A stretch of 64,000 nt of DNA from Pontibacter amylolyticus (lineage in GTDB: Bacteria; Bacteroidota; Bacteroidia; Cytophagales; Hymenobacteraceae). Shown piece after piece: positions 1-8,759 of the stretch. The notes beneath the pieces were generated by a model that was not told where the DNA came from, made no database searches, and saw nothing but the letters and a program-made list of their open reading frames with translations. Every line of letters begins with the position of its first letter. Within the stretch, counting starts at the first letter, position 1. Both the position numbers and the translations under genes were made by a program. The stretch lies in NCBI RefSeq assembly GCF_014638845.1, contig NZ_BMFP01000002.1:390373-454372 (forward strand), written 5' to 3'.

Positions 1-1
1 C

Positions 2-322
2 ATCTATACCAACCAGAACTTCTACCGCCGCTGGCTGCAGGGGCACTTCAAGGACTACCATTTCTGGATTGCCCGCTACAATACCATCGAGCCTGACATT
101 CACCACGAAGACAAATGGCTCTTTTGGCAATATACCGATACAGGCCGGCTGGCTGGCGTCAACGCCGCTATTGATCTTAACTACTTTGCAGGCGACCTCA
201 ACAGCCTGAACCTGATGTGTGTGCCTCCTAAACTTATACCTTACCCGGAGAAGGTGATCTTAGCCGAACTCGAGCAATTGCCCGCCGTGAAGCTTTTGGC
301 TAACAATTACGAACAACAGTAA
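2..322 (+). CDS. GH25 family lysozyme (muramidase), C-terminal part
   Basis: The reading frame is open from the window edge and ends in TAA at 320-322, giving 106 residues of a C-terminus. The segments WIARYN, LFWQYTDTG and AIDLNYFAGD match the late beta-strands of the glycoside hydrolase 25 barrel, where the FWQYT and DLN motifs are typical. GH25 enzymes cleave the glycan chain of peptidoglycan. The N-terminus with the catalytic Asp/Glu pair and any signal peptide lies outside the window. A strong terminator follows 14 bases after the stop. The family call is fairly sure; the substrate and cellular location cannot be seen here. Confidence 0.85.
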   Translation: MYTNQNFYRRWLQGHFKDYHFWIARYNTIEPDIHHEDKWLFWQYTDTGRLAGVNAAIDLNYFAGDLNSLNLMCVPPKLIPYPEKVILAELEQLPAVKLLANNYEQQ

Positions 323-335
323 GATTTCCTAAGCG

Positions 336-390
336 AAACAAACGAAGCGAGCCCTGCCATCACTGTGCAGAGCTCGCTTCGTTTGTTTTT
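336..390 (+). terminator. Rho-independent terminator after the GH25 gene
   Basis: A perfect 17-bp inverted repeat (336-352 with 372-388) encloses a 19-base loop and ends in a T run (386-390). The left arm begins with A's, so it could also work on the other strand, but no minus-strand gene ends nearby. It lies only 24 bases before the next start codon. Confidence 0.85.
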
Positions 391-413
391 GATGGTTATG
401 CGTAACCAGGTAT

Positions 414-698
414 ATGAAAATGGGATTCGCCTCTGTGATAATCGGTTTGATCGGGCTGATCGTGATCACCTATTTCTACCTGCAGGCAGAAGAAATCCAG
501 GTGGATACAGGCGAGGCGCTGCACATGGCTTCCGTTTACACCATGAGCCTCCCGCTGCGGGTTGCTTTGTTTACAGTGGAGGCGCTGGGTGTCCTGCTGG
601 GCTATCTGGCCTACAGAGGCCGGCACATGAAGCCCGGGCTGCTCGGTATAGGATTGTGCACCCTTTGCCTTATCCTTTTATATGGTTATAGCTTCTAA
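414..698 (+). CDS. Small integral membrane protein, three predicted helices
   Basis: This 94-residue protein has three hydrophobic stretches, at about residues 5-23, 47-65 and 74-92, joined by a short charged segment with EEIQVDTGE and a basic YRGRH loop. I do not recognise a family. The ATG at 414 follows a short inverted repeat (GGTTA/TAACC, 394-407) that sits directly after the upstream terminator, so the gene must either use read-through or a promoter overlapping the terminator. Hydrophobicity and lack of a better frame support coding; function is unknown. Confidence 0.6.
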   Translation: MKMGFASVIIGLIGLIVITYFYLQAEEIQVDTGEALHMASVYTMSLPLRVALFTVEALGVLLGYLAYRGRHMKPGLLGIGLCTLCLILLYGYSF

Positions 699-744
699 GG
701 ACAGCTGCAAACCTTGCACAAGAGCGTGAGAGGTAGATCGTTTA

Positions 745-2460
745 CTACTTCAGCATCCGGATGTCCTTGATGCGCAGCTGCAGCGTCACGTTTCCCCTGT
801 ACTCGTTCTCTTCTATGGTATAGCACACATCAAATGGTATCCCTTTGGAGATGTGTCGGAAGAAGTCGCTAAAGCCAAAGCCGATGGCGTCAATGTCATA
901 AAACCCGTCCTGCGTCAGGCGCAGCTTCAGGTGGCTGTCACCGACTACCCGCACAGAGCCCGTATCGTACACGCATTCCGAAACGAACACAGGCTTCATG
1001 TTGCCCGGCCCAAAAGGCTCCATCTGTTTGATGATCTTGTAGAAGTTCTGGGTAATCTGGTTGAGCCTGATCTTGGCGTCTACTTCTATCTGCGGGATCT
1101 TCTGGTCTTCGGTAATGGTACGGGCCACCACCTCTTCAAAGCGCTGTCTGAAGGCTGGCACGTTCTCCACCGGCAACGTCAGGCCGGCGGCGTACATGTG
1201 GCCCCCAAACTGATCGAGCAAATCGGAGCAGCTTTCGATGGCGTCGTGCACGTTGAAACCATGCACCGAACGGGCCGAACCGGACGCCTTGCCGTTTGAT
1301 TGCGTGAGGATGATGGTAGGGCGGTAGTAGTGATCGATGCAGCGCGAAGCCACAATACCGATCACGCCCTTGTGCCAGTTCTCTTTGTAGAGCACCGTCG
1401 AGTTGGCATTGCGCAGAAACTCGTCCTCGGCAATCATCTGCAGCGCCTCCTTGGTGATGTTGGAGTCTTTGTCGCGGCGCTCTTTGTTGGACTCGTTGAT
1501 GATATCGGCCATCTCAATGGCCTCTGTCTTCGTCTGAGCCAGCAGCATGCGCACAGAGCGCTTCGCATCGCCCATACGCCCTGCCGCATTAATGCGGGGC
1601 GCAAAGCCGAACACCACACTCGTAATGTCCATCTCACCGGTTATACCTGCCAGTTCCTTGAGCGCCTCAAGCCCCGGACGCAGCGGGCCAGGTCCGTTGA
1701 TCAGCTGCAGACCAAAGTATGCCAGAATGCGGTTCTCTCCCGTGATCGGCACAATGTCGGCGGCAATGCTCACCACCAGCAGGTCGAGCAGCTTGAAGGT
1801 CTCTTCCAGCGGGATGCCCTGCTGCATACAAAAAGCCTGCGCCAGCTTAAAGCCAACGCCACAACCCGAAAGTTCTTTGTAAGGATAAGGGCAATCGATC
1901 TGTTTCGGATCCAGCACTGCCACGGCCTGCGGAATGTCCTCGTCGGGCAAGTGATGGTCGCAGATGATGAAGTCTATACCTAGTGATTTAGCATAGGCCA
2001 CCTTGTCGGCCGACTTGATGCCGCAGTCGAGACTGACGATCAGTGTGAAGCCCTGCTCCTTGGCATAGTCTATACCTTGCGTGGAGACGCCGTAGCCTTC
2101 CTTATACCTGTCCGGGATGTAATACTCGAGCTGACCGGGTTGGGTGAGCGGCTGCAGGAAGCTATACATGAGCGCCACGGAGGTGGTGCCGTCCACGTCG
2201 TAGTCGCCGTACACCAGAATGCGCTCGGCGCGGTGCAGGGCCTCGGCCAGTCGATCGACGGCGCGGTGCATGTCCTTCATCAGGAAAGGGTCGTGCAGGT
2301 CGAGCAGGCTGGGGCGGAAAAAGGATTTTGCCTCGTCAAACGTGCAGATAGAGCGCTGACACAGTACATCAGCCAGCGTGGTGCTGATCCGGAGCGATTC
2401 GGCCAGTTGATTGATCAATTCCGGCGCAACTCTTGCGTTATATACCCACCTTTTCTCCAT
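745..2460 (-). CDS. recJ: Single-stranded-DNA-specific exonuclease RecJ
   Basis: RecJ degrades single-stranded DNA 5' to 3' in recombination and repair. The 571-residue protein has the DHH phosphoesterase motifs in order: DYDVDG at about 86-91, a DCGI motif near 145, DHH at about 168-170, then the DHHA1 motif GGHMYAAG near 400 and the C-terminal OB-like region. The length is normal for the family. An in-frame start exists at 2490, but a good -7 promoter element covers 2488-2495, so the ATG at 2460 (protein beginning MEKRW, the usual family start) is preferred. It is transcribed alone; no clear terminator was seen below 745. Confidence 0.95.
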   Translation of the reverse strand: MEKRWVYNARVAPELINQLAESLRISTTLADVLCQRSICTFDEAKSFFRPSLLDLHDPFLMKDMHRAVDRLAEALHRAERILVYGDYDVDGTTSVALMYSFLQPLTQPGQLEYYIPDRYKEGYGVSTQGIDYAKEQGFTLIVSLDCGIKSADKVAYAKSLGIDFIICDHHLPDEDIPQAVAVLDPKQIDCPYPYKELSGCGVGFKLAQAFCMQQGIPLEETFKLLDLLVVSIAADIVPITGENRILAYFGLQLINGPGPLRPGLEALKELAGITGEMDITSVVFGFAPRINAAGRMGDAKRSVRMLLAQTKTEAIEMADIINESNKERRDKDSNITKEALQMIAEDEFLRNANSTVLYKENWHKGVIGIVASRCIDHYYRPTIILTQSNGKASGSARSVHGFNVHDAIESCSDLLDQFGGHMYAAGLTLPVENVPAFRQRFEEVVARTITEDQKIPQIEVDAKIRLNQITQNFYKIIKQMEPFGPGNMKPVFVSECVYDTGSVRVVGDSHLKLRLTQDGFYDIDAIGFGFSDFFRHISKGIPFDVCYTIEENEYRGNVTLQLRIKDIRMLK

Positions 2461-2487
2461 ATGCTGCTTCACAAATAAACCCGAGTG

Positions 2488-2495
2488 CAAAGGTA
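2488..2495 (-). promoter_or_regulatory. -7 promoter element for recJ
   Basis: On the minus strand the bases read TACCTTTG, an exact match to the Bacteroidota -7 consensus TAnnTTTG. A clear TTTG at -33 was not seen. The transcript would start near 2482, about 20 bases before the ATG at 2460, which argues against the longer recJ start. Confidence 0.5.
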
Positions 2496-2588
2496 GTCAA
2501 TTTACGCAGGATTTGGGTTCGCCGCATCCCATTACGCAGCACCTTTGCGCTATTTTTTGTAATTTGCAGCTATACAATTCACCAGATC

Positions 2589-2699
2589 ATGAAACGCATT
2601 AAAGAAATTTATGAGCAGTATAAGAACTACTCGCTCGACCTGATCATGTATGGATTCTTCCTTCTCTTCATCCTGTTCCTGTTTATTTTCTTTGCTTAG
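2589..2699 (+). CDS. 36-residue single-pass membrane protein
   Basis: The ATG at 2589 opens a 36-residue frame: an amphipathic charged start (KRIKEIYEQYKNY) followed by one hydrophobic helix rich in Phe and Leu (about 17-36) ending at the stop. It is divergent from recJ. The pattern of a short charged head and a clean membrane segment suggests a real small membrane protein, and I believe similar mini-proteins occur in related genomes, but no family name or function can be given. Confidence 0.5.
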   Translation: MKRIKEIYEQYKNYSLDLIMYGFFLLFILFLFIFFA

Positions 2700-2875
2700 G
2701 ATGTAGAGCAGAAAACAGTTTATACCATTCGCAAAGACTTTTACAGCATGCCCCATTAGGCGCACATCGGGCGGATTGGGGGTTTACTAGCCTGTGTGGC
2801 CCTAGGCTAAACAACTGGGAGTATTACACTTACGACTGATCGCTATACCTATCAGTTGATTAAAGAATTTTTGAA

Positions 2876-3014
2876 GCTGATTCGGATATATTTATCCGAA
2901 TCTAAACTGTTGCGGGTCTCCTGACCCGCGTATATAGCAAAGCGGGGATTGAAAAATCTCCAACAGTGGGGGTAGGGGCCCTCGATAAAACTTTCGGATT
3001 GGTAAATCCGAAAG
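2876..3014. repeat. Dispersed intergenic palindromic repeat, copy A
   Basis: The gap from 2700 to 3117 carries no gene. It holds three hairpins: GATTCGGATA/TATCCGAATC (2879-2888 and 2893-2902, 4-base loop), GCGGGTC/GACCCGC (2912-2918 and 2923-2929) and CTTTCGGATT/AATCCGAAAG (2991-3000 and 3005-3014, 4-base loop). A block reading GGTAGGGGCCC followed by GATAAAACTT precedes the third hairpin. The first hairpin and this block recur, in the same order, near 24491-24782, so this is a family of elements and not chance structure. Confidence 0.7.
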
Positions 3015-3117
3015 AGCCATTGTAGCTCCTGGTGCAAAACTCTCTGTCGCCAATAGTGCAGCCGTTATGCTACCTCTGGTCAGGTGCAGGTATAGCCTAA
3101 GAACTTTTGCTTAGGTA

Positions 3118-4953
3118 TTAGTTAACCACGGGCGCATCGCCGCGAAGGTTGCGGAAGCGTTTGCGGGCCTCAGCCACGTAAATGCTGCCCTGGTGCTTCA
3201 CCAGAAACTCGTTGTATAGCTCCTGTGCCTTCTGGGTGTCTTTCAGGTTCTCCTCGTAGATGTAGGCCATTTTATACAGCGCATCATCACTCAGAATATC
3301 GGCGGGAGCGCTCACCACTTTCTGCAGACTGGCGATGGCTTTGTCAAACGCACCGGTGCGCTCGTAGATGCTGGCTTTCCGGAAGTAGATCTCATCCGTC
3401 AGGCTGTGGCCCGGGAATTTCTGCAGCATATCGTCCAGTCTATTTTGCGCCTCGTCCAGCTTGTTCTGGAAGATGAGCAACTCAATGGCCGCATACTCTT
3501 CCATCGCTACGGTAGAGGTGTCCAGGCCGGTGTTGTCGGTAATGAGCAGACTCAGGTCCATGGCGTCGTTGGCGATCTCGCGGCTGGTGGCCAGCTTCAG
3601 GATATCGAGGTGGGCCTGCGCCAGTTCGAAGTCACCTTTGTAGTAGTTGAGCCGGGCGTTGCGCAGCTTGGCCTCGTGCCCGATCGGCGTTTCCTTATGC
3701 GACTTCTCCACCTGCGAGTACAGCAAAGTCGACTCCCAGGGTTCTCCTTTCAGCAGGTAGATATCGCCTAGCGTGAGCTTGCTTTCAGCCACAAAATCGG
3801 ACTTGGCACGTGGCATGGCAATGGCCTCCTGCAACAAGGCAATGGCTTTGTCTTTATCATCCAGGTGAAAGGCATATAGATTGGCCATGTGTTGCAGCAC
3901 CTCCACGGTCTGGTCATTGCGTCCCACTTCAGCCAGCAGTGCTTCATAGTCCGTTATCAGCGTCCGGATCTTGTCCAGGTCAACCGGGAAGGTGTTCTCC
4001 ACCTGTTCCTCGCGGGCGTGTATCAGTCGCTGCCGGGCAATCAGGTAATAGGGCCCGTCCGGGTACTCTTTGATGATGTACTCGTAGGCCTCGATGGCAC
4101 CCTGGTAATCCTGGTTGCGGGCACTAATGGCTCCCAGCTCCATCACGCGGGTACCGCCGCTACGGGTGCGCTTGTCCACAGAGCGGGCCTGCAGCAGGGC
4201 GCTGTAGAAGTCGCGACGCTGGATGTAGAGCCAGATCAGCAGTTCGTTGTAAGCCAGCAGGTCGGGGTTTTGCTGCACCCGGGTAATGAGTTCTTTTTCC
4301 AGCAGGTCCATCGTCTTTTCGTCCTGCATGCTGTTCTGCAGCATGTTCTGCACATAGATCAGCTCGCTCTCGTTTTCCTGCAGCAGGTTAAGCGCCTCCC
4401 CTATCAGATTTTCATGCTTCTGGCGGAAGGTATAGAGCGCGATGAGCGAGCGGTTGTGTTCGTAAGGGTTCTTGCTGAGCTCACGGCCCCGCAGGTAGGC
4501 TTTCTCGGCATAGTCGAACAACTCGTGCTGCACAAATACGCTGGCGGCTACGATCACTTCCTCCGGCTTCAGTTGGGCAATCAGTTTGTCGAAGTGCTTC
4601 TCCGCAGCCGCTTTGTCGCCGGCTGCCTGGTAGACTATACCCAGGTCGATGTTGTAGCTCACCTGCCCCGGATAGCGCTTGATGGTGCGCTTCACCAGCT
4701 TCTCGGCATCTTTGTGATTGTTCTGCGCCAGCAGGGTTTTCAGGTAGTCGGGGTACACGACGGAAAAGAGGCGCTGGTCGTCGATGAGCTTGCTGTAAAT
4801 GGCCTCCGCCTTCTGGTACTCACCTTTGCTGAGGTACTCGCGTGCCAGCGCCAGCTCCTGGTTTTGCGCCATGGCACCAGGTATAGCCAGCAGTAGCAGG
4901 GCCAGTGTCAGCAGCAGGTAGGTATAGCAGGTCTTCACAGGTACAGGCATCAT
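3118..4953 (-). CDS. Secreted tetratricopeptide-repeat protein
   Basis: The 611-residue protein starts with a signal peptide (hydrophobic core at about 10-27, cleavage after GAMAQ) and then consists almost wholly of TPR-like helix pairs, for example ALAREYLSKGEYQKAEAIYSK near the start, AIEAYEYIIKEYPDGPYY in the middle and AIASLQKVVSAPADILSDDALYK near the end. It is probably periplasmic or attached to the outer membrane and acts as a protein-binding scaffold. It stands behind a terminator that separates it from the ppiD-like gene. Two in-frame ATGs (4953, 4950) make little difference. Confidence 0.85.
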   Translation of the reverse strand: MMPVPVKTCYTYLLLTLALLLLAIPGAMAQNQELALAREYLSKGEYQKAEAIYSKLIDDQRLFSVVYPDYLKTLLAQNNHKDAEKLVKRTIKRYPGQVSYNIDLGIVYQAAGDKAAAEKHFDKLIAQLKPEEVIVAASVFVQHELFDYAEKAYLRGRELSKNPYEHNRSLIALYTFRQKHENLIGEALNLLQENESELIYVQNMLQNSMQDEKTMDLLEKELITRVQQNPDLLAYNELLIWLYIQRRDFYSALLQARSVDKRTRSGGTRVMELGAISARNQDYQGAIEAYEYIIKEYPDGPYYLIARQRLIHAREEQVENTFPVDLDKIRTLITDYEALLAEVGRNDQTVEVLQHMANLYAFHLDDKDKAIALLQEAIAMPRAKSDFVAESKLTLGDIYLLKGEPWESTLLYSQVEKSHKETPIGHEAKLRNARLNYYKGDFELAQAHLDILKLATSREIANDAMDLSLLITDNTGLDTSTVAMEEYAAIELLIFQNKLDEAQNRLDDMLQKFPGHSLTDEIYFRKASIYERTGAFDKAIASLQKVVSAPADILSDDALYKMAYIYEENLKDTQKAQELYNEFLVKHQGSIYVAEARKRFRNLRGDAPVVN

Positions 4954-5040
4954 CTCTTAAAACGTGTATGCGGGCTTTTTGATATGGACTTATCTCCCGA
5001 AATTGAAGATAACCAATAATTTTAATTTGGCCATTAACAA

Positions 5041-5072
5041 CAAAGGGCTGCTTCTTCCGAAACAGCCCTTTG
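5041..5072 (-). terminator. Terminator of the ppiD-like gene
   Basis: A 10-bp stem CAAAGGGCTG/CAGCCCTTTG (5041-5050 with 5063-5072) lies 21 bases past the stop of the ppiD-like gene. Read on the minus strand it is followed by TTGTTGTTAATGG, a weak U-rich tail. Confidence 0.65.
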
Positions 5073-5093
5073 CTCTTATACCTTCTGTAAGTC

Positions 5094-7199
5094 TTAGAAG
5101 AATCTTACGCGGTTGTCTTTGATATCGGCTTTCTCTTTGATCGCCTCGAACGCGTTGCTTTCTACACGTGAAGAGCGGGTGTTGGCCAGCTGTGCTTTCA
5201 CGCCAGAAAGATCTTGCGCATCCGGCGCTTTGGTCACGTTAACCAGCTCTGCTATCACCACGCCACCCTGTCCTTCGATCGGAGCAGTACGGCTGCCAGG
5301 CTTCAGGCCAAATGCACTGCCGATGGCCACTGGCTCCAAGCCCAGGCCAGGTATAGCACCAGAAGCAAGCGATACATCTGCAGCATCTCTTACAATCGCA
5401 TCCGGGCCGTAGTTAGCCGCGATCTGATCGATTGAACCGGTAGCGCCTTTCAGCTTGGCGATGATCTGCTGTGCTTTTACCTCGTTACGAACGGCGGCAG
5501 TCAGCTCTTCTTTCACATCCTCCAGCTTGGCATAACCAGCCTCACGCTTGCCGGTCAGGGTAGCGATTACGTACTGGTCGTTGATCTCGAACACAGGCGA
5601 CACGTCACCAACTGAAGTGTCTTTGGAGTAAGCCCAGCGCACCAGTTCTCTGGCGTTGCTCAGGTTACCTACCAGCACGTTGTTCTTGCCTACGTTTGGC
5701 GCTTCTTCAACAGAAAGTGCCTCGTTTTTCTTCACGTTCTCTCTGAACTCCTGAGTTGAACCGCTTGTGCCGGCCAGCTCGTCGGCCATGGCATAGGCCT
5801 GGTCGCGGGTGGCGTCGCTGGCGTCCAGTGAGCGCTGCACGGCAGCCACTTTGTACGTACGCTTCGACTTGGGAGCCGTCACTTTGATGATGTGGTAACC
5901 GTACTCTGTTTCAACAGGAGCAGGCAGCAGGCCTTCGGCAGTAGCGCCAAATACCGCTTTCTCAAAAGCTGGCACCATGCGGCCTTCCGTGAAGTAACCC
6001 AGGTCACCACCTACTGATGCTGTACCGTCAGAACCGTGCTGTGCCGCCATTGCCGCGAAATCAGCGCCGTTTTTGATTTGCGCCTGAATATCTTTTGCTT
6101 TGGCAAGGGCTGCCTGCTTCGCCTCCGGCGTGTCGTTCTCCGGCTTGATCAGAATGTGGCTGGCACGTGCTGTGTTCACGCTACCGTCTTTGATGTCCAC
6201 GATCTTGTACAAAGCATAGGTATCGCCGTCGTTGTAAGGGCCGTATACCTTGCCTTCTTCCAATGGTGCGATTTTGTGCAATTGCTCAGGCAGCTCTGCG
6301 GTGTGCAGGTACGTACCGTCGTATGGCACGTCGGAGTGTGTGTTCACGAAAGCGGAGTCGTTGGTGGCTGCCGTAAACTGTTCTGTCAGGTCTTTCAGCT
6401 CTTCCTGGAAATAGTTCATGTCGTCGGTAGAGGCAGCAACCGGAATGGTCACAAACTCCAGCGTACGGCCATCTTCTACTTTGTAGAGCTCCTTGTTGCG
6501 GTTGTAGTAGTCTTTCAACTGTGCGTCTGTTACGCTCACAGCTGAGTCAGCGATCGAGAAGTAAGGGATGTACAACACTTTCATGTCGGCGATCGTGTTC
6601 TGCGCATCGAAGTGCTTCTTCGCTTCAGCCCCTGTTACGTACACCGACTTGGTCAGCAGGTTGCTGTACTTGGTCTGGATACGGTCGTTGAGGATGCTCT
6701 GCTCGAAGTTCACCCACATCGGGCGGCCACCAGTCTGGTCCAGGCTCTGCAGGTACTGCACAACCTGGGAACGGTCGAACTCGCCGGTTTGCGGGTTGGT
6801 AAATGCCTGGCGCACTGAAGGGTGGATGTTGTTACCCTGCACCATATCGGCCAGTTCTTCTTCTGACACCTGTATGCCCAGGCGGTCGTACTCCTTCTGC
6901 AGGGCAATCTGGAAGATTAGCTGGTTCCAGGCCTGCTCACGCATCATGGCCATTTCACTCTCAGTGGCTGCGCGCTGTACCTGTCCTTCGTACTGGGCTT
7001 TGATCTGCTGAAACACCATATCGAAGCGCTGGTAGTCTATTTTCTCACCGGCTATTTCGCCTACGGTAGTTGCATCGTTGCCCAAAAGTCTGGAGTTTGG
7101 CCCTAATAGGTCGCCGCCTACTACAAATACGCCAAGTCCAATGGCGATAGCGCCAACAGCCCAACCCGACTTCTCTCTAATCTTGTTAATTAATGCCAT
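5094..7199 (-). CDS. ppiD: PpiD-like periplasmic foldase (SurA_N + parvulin PPIase)
   Basis: A 701-residue membrane-anchored peptidyl-prolyl isomerase. One N-terminal membrane segment (about 13-28, GWAVGAIAIGLGVFVVGGDLL) is followed by a SurA/PpiD-type chaperone region (about 50-200, IAGEKIDYQRFDMVF), then a parvulin domain beginning ASHILIKPEND and ending YGYHIIKVT, with the usual GGDLGYF motif. A second degenerate PPIase-like region follows. PpiD-type proteins help newly exported outer-membrane proteins fold at the inner-membrane surface. It follows the CNNM gene by 74 bases in a block with lptC, consistent with envelope biogenesis. Confidence 0.9.
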   Translation of the reverse strand: MALINKIREKSGWAVGAIAIGLGVFVVGGDLLGPNSRLLGNDATTVGEIAGEKIDYQRFDMVFQQIKAQYEGQVQRAATESEMAMMREQAWNQLIFQIALQKEYDRLGIQVSEEELADMVQGNNIHPSVRQAFTNPQTGEFDRSQVVQYLQSLDQTGGRPMWVNFEQSILNDRIQTKYSNLLTKSVYVTGAEAKKHFDAQNTIADMKVLYIPYFSIADSAVSVTDAQLKDYYNRNKELYKVEDGRTLEFVTIPVAASTDDMNYFQEELKDLTEQFTAATNDSAFVNTHSDVPYDGTYLHTAELPEQLHKIAPLEEGKVYGPYNDGDTYALYKIVDIKDGSVNTARASHILIKPENDTPEAKQAALAKAKDIQAQIKNGADFAAMAAQHGSDGTASVGGDLGYFTEGRMVPAFEKAVFGATAEGLLPAPVETEYGYHIIKVTAPKSKRTYKVAAVQRSLDASDATRDQAYAMADELAGTSGSTQEFRENVKKNEALSVEEAPNVGKNNVLVGNLSNARELVRWAYSKDTSVGDVSPVFEINDQYVIATLTGKREAGYAKLEDVKEELTAAVRNEVKAQQIIAKLKGATGSIDQIAANYGPDAIVRDAADVSLASGAIPGLGLEPVAIGSAFGLKPGSRTAPIEGQGGVVIAELVNVTKAPDAQDLSGVKAQLANTRSSRVESNAFEAIKEKADIKDNRVRFF

Positions 7200-7273
7200 G
7201 TGTTATACGAATGATAAAGGATGTGCAAAATAAGGTTAATCGTGCAAAAATTCAAAATTTTGTGCGCATCTGT

Positions 7274-8572
7274 TTAAAATACGCCATCTGCCTGTAAGTC
7301 TGGATCTTTGAAGAGCTTCACGGCATTGATGCGGTTATCGTCCATCGACAGGATGGTGATCATAAAAGGACGCAGCTCCACCACATCGCCCGGCTTCGGT
7401 ATTTCGCCCAGCACCGAGAAAATAAGGCCACCCAGTGTCTCGTAATCCCCTTCAGGCAGGTTGAGCTCGTATTTGTCGTTGAGGTAGTCGATCTCGTGGC
7501 GGGCGCTCAGCAGGTATAGGTGCTTGGCCGGGAACACCTGCTCAAGCAGGGCCTCGTAATCGTACTCGTCCTGTATCTCCCCTACAATCTCCTCGATCAC
7601 ATCCTCCACCGTCACGATGCCGGACGTTCCGCCGAACTCGTCTACCACCACGGCCACGGTGCGGTGCTCCGTGCCGAAGCGCAAAAACAGCTCGCTGGCC
7701 AGCATACTCTCCGGCACCAGGCTCACCGGCGACAGGATCTCGCGGATGTGGCGTGGCTGCTGAAACATGGCCAGCTGGTGGCAGTACCCGATGATGTTGT
7801 CTATGGAGTCCTCGTATACCAGGATCTTGGAATGTCCTGTTTTGATAAAAGTGTCACGCAAAAGTTCTACCGTCTCATTTACCTCTATTGCCTCTACCTC
7901 CGTGCGCGGCACCATGCATTCCTTCACACGCACTTTCTTAAACTCGAGCGCATTGTGGAATATCTCCTGGTCTACTTCCGGGGCTCCCTCCTCTACCGGG
8001 TGGTAGAGCCGGTTTTTGATGAAGGCGTTCAGGTCCGTTACCCCAAACACCGGGTGCTCGTCCGAGAACTCGATCTTAAGTATCCGCTCGGCAATCCATT
8101 TGCTCAGCCCCATCAGCAGGATGACAACAGGGTATAGCAGGTAATACAGCACCAGCATCGGTATAGCCAGCACGTCGAGCATGCGGTTGGGGTTGATGGC
8201 AAAGAGGCTGCGGGGAAGAAACTCGGCCGTGAGCAGCACGAAGACAGAAGCGACCAGCACCTGCAGCACCAGAATAAGCGGGGCCAGTTGCAAAGACGCA
8301 GGCAGGTAGGTCTGGAGCAAGGTATAGAGGATGCCCGCGATCACGAAGCCGTACAGCACCAGCGAGAGGACGTAGCCGATCAGGGTGGTGCCCATCAGGT
8401 GAGCGGGTTGACGAAGCAGATGCGTGAGGATGCGCCCGGAAAGGACGTTGTTTTTCTCGTCGAGCTCTATCTGCAGTTTATTCGCAGCCATAAAAGCGAT
8501 CTCCATACCTGCGAAAAAGGCACAGGACAGCAGCGCAACAAATAGCAGCAGTATCTGGTCGGGGTCTATCAT
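7274..8572 (-). CDS. CNNM / HlyC-CorC family membrane protein
   Basis: The 432-residue protein has the DUF21 (CNNM) membrane domain at about 1-180 with four hydrophobic helices (starting LLLFVALLSCAFFAGMEIAF), two CBS domains (about 205-330; VPRTEVEAIEV, DEFGGTSGIVTVEDVIEEIVGEI) and a C-terminal CorC/HlyC FAD-like domain with the usual ending ETLGGLIFSVLGEIPKPGD. Members move or sense Mg2+/Co2+ or other cations; the hemolysin label in databases is historical. It lies between the 57-residue gene (13-base gap) and ppiD, as often seen in Bacteroidota next to lptC. The exact substrate is unknown. Confidence 0.9.
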   Translation of the reverse strand: MIDPDQILLLFVALLSCAFFAGMEIAFMAANKLQIELDEKNNVLSGRILTHLLRQPAHLMGTTLIGYVLSLVLYGFVIAGILYTLLQTYLPASLQLAPLILVLQVLVASVFVLLTAEFLPRSLFAINPNRMLDVLAIPMLVLYYLLYPVVILLMGLSKWIAERILKIEFSDEHPVFGVTDLNAFIKNRLYHPVEEGAPEVDQEIFHNALEFKKVRVKECMVPRTEVEAIEVNETVELLRDTFIKTGHSKILVYEDSIDNIIGYCHQLAMFQQPRHIREILSPVSLVPESMLASELFLRFGTEHRTVAVVVDEFGGTSGIVTVEDVIEEIVGEIQDEYDYEALLEQVFPAKHLYLLSARHEIDYLNDKYELNLPEGDYETLGGLIFSVLGEIPKPGDVVELRPFMITILSMDDNRINAVKLFKDPDLQADGVF

Positions 8573-8585
8573 AAGATCCTGCAGA

Positions 8586-8759
8586 CTACTCGGTCTGTTT
8601 CTTCTTGCGGTAATGGTACACGATGTAGAGCATAAAGCCGATCATGTAGATCCAGTAATTGCCTGCAATATCAGATTCCTGAATGCTTCTGTGCACGCCA
8701 ATCACCATGGCTACAAAAGCCAGCGACAGTAAAATGCTATTAACCAGTTTTGGGTTCAT
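8586..8759 (-). CDS. 57-residue membrane protein coupled to lptC
   Basis: The ATG at 8759 overlaps the TAA stop of lptC in a TAATG arrangement, so translation is likely coupled. The 57 residues (MNPKLVNSIL start, YRKKKQTE end) have two hydrophobic helices, about 8-22 and 34-49, with a basic C-terminus. No family is recognised. The next gene starts 13 bases after the stop. Its position between lptC and the CNNM gene suggests a small partner in envelope biogenesis, but that is inference. Confidence 0.65.
   Translation of the reverse strand: MNPKLVNSILLSLAFVAMVIGVHRSIQESDIAGNYWIYMIGFMLYIVYHYRKKKQTE

Noticed and set aside
853..1983. Plus-strand open frames of 148 and 227 codons within recJ
   Set aside because: They lie antisense to a well-supported recJ and their translations show no domain or sensible composition; high GC leaves such shadows.
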